NCBI RefSeq assembly: GCF_937616625.2
Contig: NC_065576.1
Coordinates: forward strand, 24,908,628 to 24,972,627
Length of the DNA stretch: 64,000 nt
DNA from: Mercurialis annua
Taxonomy: Eukaryota > Streptophyta > Magnoliopsida > Malpighiales > Euphorbiaceae
Reading direction: 5' to 3'
The position numbers were made by a program, and so were the translations under genes. The notes below the pieces were generated by a model that made no database searches, had not been told where the DNA came from, and saw only the letters and a program-made list of their open reading frames with translations. Each line of letters begins with the position of its first letter. Within the stretch, counting starts at the first letter, position 1. Of this stretch, positions 62,684 through 64,000 are shown in pieces.

Positions 62684-64000
62684 TATTACGCAAAGTGTGC
62701 GTGAATAGTTACGCTAGATTAGTATGTCGTGTCTCAAGTCTGTCTAACGCGTCATTTCGATTACCTAAGCATGGTTATGTTATATTAGGAAAAGTAAGCG
62801 TGAAAAGTGACGCTGGATTAGTATGTCGAGTTCAAGTCTCTTTAACGCGTCGTATCGATGTTGCTTATGTCGCGTTAGAAGTCTCTCTAACGCGTCGTTC
62901 TGATTACCTAAGCATGGTTAGGTTATATTACGCAAAGTGTGCGTGAAAAGTGACGCTAGATTAGTATGTAGTGTCTCAAGTCTATTTGATGTATCATTCC
63001 GATTACTTAAGCATCGTTTGGTTATATTACGCAAAGTTTGCGTGAAAAGTGATGTTAGATTAGTATGACGCGTCTCCATTCTCTTCAACGCATTGTTCCG
63101 ATTACCTAAGCATGGTTAGGTTATATTACGCAAAGCGTGCGTCAAAAGTGACGCTAAATTAGTAAGTTGCGCCTCAAGTTTGTTTAACACGTTGTTCCGA
63201 TTACCTAAGCATGGTTAGGTTATATTAGGAAAAGTGTGCGTGAAAAATGACGCTAGATAAGTAAGTCGCGTCTCAAGTCTCTTTAACGCGTCGTTCCGAT
63301 TACTTAAGGATGGTTATGCAAAGTGTGTGTAAACAGTGACGCTAGATTAGTATGGCGTGTCTCAAGTCTATTAAACGCGTTGTTTCGATTACCAAGCTTA
63401 TGTCGCGTCACAAGTCTCTCTAACACGTCGTTCTGATTATCTAAGCATGGTTAGGTTATATCACGCAAAGTGTGCGTGAAAAATGACAATTGGTTAGGAT
63501 GTCGCGTTTCAAGTCCATTTAATGCGTCGTTCCTATTACCTAAGAATGGTTAGGTTATATTACGCAAGGGGTGCGTAAAACGTGACGCTAGATTAATTTG
63601 TCGCGTCTCAATTCTCTTTAACGCATCGTTCCGAATGCCTAAGCATGGTTTGGTTATAATACACAAAGTTTGCGTGGAAAGTGATGCTAGATTAGTACGT
63701 CGCGTCTCAAGTGTCCGTAACGCTTCTTTTCGATTACCATGCTTATGTCGTGTCACAAGTCTCTCTAACGCGTCGTTCCGATTACCTATCCATGGTTAGA
63801 TTATAGTACACAAAGCGTGCATGAAAAGGATCAATAGATTAGTATGTCGCGTTACAAGTCTCGTTAACGCGCCGTTCCGATTATCTAAGCATGGTTAGGT
63901 TATATTATGCAAAATGTGCGTGAAAAGTGACGCTAGATTAGTATGTCCAGTCTGAAGAGTCTTTAACGCGTCGTTCCGATTACCTAAGCAAGGTTAAGTT
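62684..64000 (+). repeat. Second copy of the 1.3-kb segment found at 8136-9449
   Basis: Collinear with 8136-9449 in the same orientation, including the aberrant CGATGTTGCTTATGTCGCG monomer and the final TATGTCCAGTCTGAAG and GCAAGGTTAAGTT phrases. It is truncated by the window end. Confidence 0.8.

Larger units (their letters stand above)
52451..64000 (+). repeat. 99-bp satellite array, block E (plus orientation)
   Basis: About 11.5 kb of plus-oriented monomers and short units running off the window. The first monomer after the switch is of the ATGGCGCGTC type and is followed by a short unit. Between about 53.5 and 60.3 kb, larger segments recur. No gene, RNA gene or transposon is visible. 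Confidence 0.96.

Noticed and set aside
1..64000. Telomeric or telomere-like repeat because of frequent TTAGG and CCTAA
   Set aside because: These pentamers occur once each per 99-bp unit as hairpin arms and never in short tandem runs.
1..64000. tRNA, rRNA or other structured RNA genes
   Set aside because: I saw no tRNA box pattern, rRNA segment or snRNA motif; the only tRNA-related sequence is the 13-base primer binding site.

Overview
This window is plant-type repetitive DNA with no intact cellular gene. About 85% of it is one tandem satellite family. The rest is one LTR retrotransposon of the Copia superfamily and one short Stowaway-like MITE. The transposon types, the initiator-Met-tRNA primer binding site and the plant-like promoter in the LTR point to a flowering plant, probably a eudicot. 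I cannot name the species and do not recognise the satellite. The location could be centromeric, pericentromeric, subtelomeric or an interstitial knob; the sequence does not decide this.

Satellite: the basic monomer is about 99 bp. In the + sense its boxes run in order: CGTTCCGATTA, CCTAAGCATGGTTAGG, TATTACGCAAAGTGTGCGTG, AAAAGTGACGCTAGATTAG, TATGTCGCGTCTCAAG, TCTCTTTAACGCGT. A second unit of 48 bp is interspersed; it lacks the middle of the monomer and carries the 9-bp box TAAGCATGG inverted as CCATGCTTA. The array changes orientation four times: + (1-14896), - (14897-30436), + (30503-34593), - (34594-52450, holding both transposons), + (52451-64000). Superimposed are higher-order duplications: a 693-bp spacing at the left end, about 1.1-kb copies near 12-13.7 kb, a 5-kb tandem duplication at 18.4-28.0 kb, a 2.01-kb unit at 34.6-38.6 kb, recurring segments at 53.5-60.3 kb, and a 1.3-kb segment shared by 8.1-9.4 kb and the right end.

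Transposons: a 313-bp Stowaway-like MITE (40420-40732) sits in a TA dinucleotide of a minus-oriented monomer. An 8.8-kb Copia element (41910-50748), minus oriented, has a perfect 5-bp target duplication CTAAC, a primer binding site, a polypurine tract and recognisable gag, integrase, reverse transcriptase and RNase H remnants, all broken by stops and frameshifts. Its two LTRs look nearly identical base for base, so the insertion looks young although the coding region is dead, which suggests mobilisation in trans. The upstream LTR carries an internal 1.76-kb inversion with a 190-bp inverted duplication, so its promoter now faces outward into the satellite.

The best candidates for further study are the inverted LTR, the clustering of satellite strand switches at one place in the monomer beside the 48-bp unit, and the origin of that unit by local inversion. 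All similarities, counts and boundaries were judged by eye. Open reading frames across the satellite reflect repeat units of 99 and 48 bp, both multiples of three, and are not called as genes.
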